The position numbers and the translations under genes were made by a program. The notes under the pieces were generated by a model. The model was not told the DNA's origin. It saw nothing but the letters and a program-made list of their open reading frames with translations, and ran no database searches. Below, piece by piece: positions 62,283 to 64,000 of a stretch of 64,000 bases of DNA (position 1 is its first letter; every line of letters begins with the position of its first letter). Location: the NCBI RefSeq assembly GCF_002260525.1, contig NZ_MRYI01000003.1:434001-498000 (forward strand). The letters are read 5' to 3'. The DNA comes from Hahella sp. CCB-MM4 (lineage in GTDB: Bacteria > Pseudomonadota > Gammaproteobacteria > Pseudomonadales > Oleiphilaceae).

Positions 62283-63151
62283 GTGATAACCCTATCTCCA
62301 GCTATCTCGATCTTCTGCCAGTCAGCTTCACGTATCAGGATGATAATCTGAACCAGGACCTGGCAGGCTTTTTATCGATTTTTGAAGCACTACTGACACG
62401 AAAAGAGTCCCTTCCCCAAGAGTTCGGCATGGAGGGGTTGATCTCCTACGGACGTATTGTCGATAACGCATCACGCTACTCCGACCCGGATCAAATACCA
62501 CTATCACTATTTGATGACCTGGGCCCCTGGATGGCTCGCTGCCTGGGTGTTATGCCACAGCAAGATTGGAGCTACTTCCAGCTTAAGCAGATGATCAAGC
62601 AGATTATCCCAATCTACCGTATTCGCACCACCAAATCGGGAATGGAGGCGCTGTTCACCATATTGACCACCTATCCTGCCCAGGTCATTGAGATATTGGG
62701 CAGTTTCGGTATCGGCTTTTATCGCAAGCCGATTACAGACAATCCGAAAATCTTTTTTTGCTCAGGCCGTATTGGTGAAGTGGCCGGGCAGTCAAAAAAA
62801 GAGAACATGATTCCCGGCGGACGAATGTTCGGTTGTTTCTTTATTATCAACCTAACGATTTCCGTATCAGGCCCCTATCCAGAACGACAAAAATCGCTCT
62901 TCAAACGGGTCAGCAACATCATCAGCTGTATCAATGCGGAAAAACCGGTGCAAACCCAGTATCAACTTAATTACACCACGACCCCACTTGAAGTGGGTGC
63001 CAGAGGGAGCTGTACCGTAGGTGTCAATACATCTCTGACCCTGCAAAAGGAGACCCACACCATCAATAGCTGGTGTGAAGATATTCCCGCTGAACTGAGC
63101 AAACAGATCTATACCCAACAACCACAGCGTCTTCAGGAAAATCCATCATAG
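62279..63151 (+). CDS. Phage tail protein, gpI-like (TIGR02242 type)
   Basis: 290 residues, ATGA overlap with the preceding stop. SSYLDLLPVSFTYQDDNLNQDLAGFLSIFEALLTRKESLP, FDDLGPWMARCLGVMPQQDWSYFQLKQMIKQIIPIYRIRTTKSGMEALFTIL follow eCIS members placed between the large baseplate proteins and the fibre. It probably closes the wedge periphery and connects to fibres. Confidence 0.88.
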   Translation: MSDNPISSYLDLLPVSFTYQDDNLNQDLAGFLSIFEALLTRKESLPQEFGMEGLISYGRIVDNASRYSDPDQIPLSLFDDLGPWMARCLGVMPQQDWSYFQLKQMIKQIIPIYRIRTTKSGMEALFTILTTYPAQVIEILGSFGIGFYRKPITDNPKIFFCSGRIGEVAGQSKKENMIPGGRMFGCFFIINLTISVSGPYPERQKSLFKRVSNIISCINAEKPVQTQYQLNYTTTPLEVGARGSCTVGVNTSLTLQKETHTINSWCEDIPAELSKQIYTQQPQRLQENPS

Positions 63152-63159
63152 AGGTTATC

Positions 63160-64000
63160 ATGGGTGAAAATAGCTACCCGACCAGGCTAAATTATTACAA
63201 CGGCCTTTTTCTACAAGCCAGTGATTTTACCACTGAGCAGCAGTACGGCATGGATATGCTGGGCTATCATAATCAATATATCCATCAAGCGCTCGGAGTT
63301 GCCTCCGGCCTCACACTTAGCGTGAAGGAGAACAGTGTCACCAATAACGGCAACAACTCCAGCCAGTGGATTATCACCATCGCTGCCGGATTTGCTCAAT
63401 GCCAGGTTAACGAGGCAAATACACAACCCTATTGCACCGGACTGCTGCTGCCCGATGAACTCAGTACTACAGCCCCGGAGGCGTTTAACAACAGCAGTAG
63501 TTTCTATGTCACCCTCACCTACCAGACCATCAAACAGAATATGGATCAGGACAAAGGGCCTGACTATATTCACATTGTGGAACAACCCAAGGTGGGCTTC
63601 AGCAGCCAGTCACCCGGTTCAGATAAGAGTCTTGTGATACTGGGCAAGGTTACCGTTGCCCCGGGGCAAACGCCACAGATTGACTATCAGGAAAAGTCCT
63701 TTATCTATGACATAAATACTGTTTTCGGTATCACCTCTCCAGGCTATGACCAATACAATCTGGTACTGAATGGCAACCTCGCCGCAAATGGCTCCCTCTC
63801 TGTCGGCAACCCAGGTGCAATCAGTTCGATGCCACCCGGGAGCGCACTGAAAGTCAGCGGGGGAATCTATGCCGATAGCCTGACCGCGACAGCCCAGATC
63901 AACTGCAATGGTGCACTGACTGCAGAATCCGCCACCTTTACCGGTAGCAGTCTCGACATCAGCAATGGCAATATCACCGCCAAGAGCATCGTAGTAAATG
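63160..64000 (+). CDS. Tail-fibre/baseplate appendage-like protein (partial, runs off the right edge)
   Basis: ATG at 63160 with GAGGT upstream, open to the window end (at least 280 residues). RLNYYNGLFLQASDFTTEQQYGMDMLGYHNQYIHQALGVASGLTLS is a conserved start seen in eCIS proteins of this position. From ~215 on, short repeats (NLAANGSLSVGNPG, ALKVSGGIYADSLTATAQINCNGALTAESATFTG) look like a beta-helical or trimeric fibre shaft. It may determine target binding. The C-terminus is outside the window. Confidence 0.75.
   Translation, partial: MGENSYPTRLNYYNGLFLQASDFTTEQQYGMDMLGYHNQYIHQALGVASGLTLSVKENSVTNNGNNSSQWIITIAAGFAQCQVNEANTQPYCTGLLLPDELSTTAPEAFNNSSSFYVTLTYQTIKQNMDQDKGPDYIHIVEQPKVGFSSQSPGSDKSLVILGKVTVAPGQTPQIDYQEKSFIYDINTVFGITSPGYDQYNLVLNGNLAANGSLSVGNPGAISSMPPGSALKVSGGIYADSLTATAQINCNGALTAESATFTGSSLDISNGNITAKSIVVN

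Overview
The window looks like the chromosome of a free-living or host-associated gammaproteobacterium. The glyoxylate carboligase and RutR-type regulator read like close relatives of the E. coli proteins, and the window also carries a Tsx-type outer-membrane channel, several Sec-exported lipoproteins and surface proteins, and a contractile injection system. I cannot name the genus. No rRNA or tRNA gene was seen.

Left part (1-13.9 kb), mixed accessory genes: an edge-truncated FAD-linked oxidase with a divergent AraC regulator; a coupled pair of B12-binding radical SAM protein and bacterial sugar transferase; a heme-oxygenase-like putative diiron enzyme (5234-6040) convergent with a tightly coupled aminotransferase plus Ham1-like nucleotidase pair; a DUF3574-type lipoprotein; a chloramphenicol-acetyltransferase-like protein; an unknown 202-aa protein; a secreted protein with one CxxCH motif and a lectin-like tail; and a cupin.

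Surface and signalling part (14-26 kb): a 1223-aa FG-GAP lipoprotein, a periplasmic solute-binding protein, a ~1278-aa G8/beta-helix/FG-GAP exoprotein that probably starts at TTG, a two-PAS diguanylate cyclase, and small exported proteins.

Purine/glyoxylate part (26-41 kb): a minus-strand run in the order gcl, hyi, glxR, glycerate 2-kinase, NCS2 purine permease, xdhC. Together these import purines and convert the glyoxylate made from ureides to 2-phosphoglycerate. It is flanked by a RutR-like TetR regulator, a GlcG-type heme-binding protein, overlapping IclR and TetR regulators, an Old-Yellow-Enzyme/dimethylglycine-demethylase-type flavoprotein, and a Tsx-like channel with a BMP-type nucleoside-binding protein. 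Similar TGTCA half-sites lie upstream of gcl, of the flavoprotein and of tsx, which suggests a shared regulator.

Middle (41.6-46 kb): a secreted beta-propeller, a CSLREA beta-helix protein, a small unknown ORF, an isoprenylcysteine-methyltransferase-like membrane protein, and a 459-bp internally deleted IS3-type element with 12-bp terminal inverted repeats.

Right part (46-64 kb): the first half of an extracellular contractile injection system (eCIS, Afp/PVC-like). It opens with an OmpR-type regulator whose receiver has lost its phospho-Asp, then three tandem paralogous beta-rich proteins of unknown function (the first without a signal peptide and followed by a strong terminator). Next come sheath, tube, a tail-assembly-chaperone-like gene, second tube, a 541-aa basic protein, LysM protein, hub (gpD), spike (gpV), PAAR, gp25, two large baseplate proteins, a gpI-like protein and the start of a fibre-like protein. 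The chaperone-like gene ends at a run of five G, and a start-less ORF in the -1 frame continues beyond it. This predicts a programmed -1 frameshift like the phage G/GT system and is the most notable new observation, together with the three-gene paralog set. Tape measure, ATPase and effectors, if present, lie beyond the right edge.
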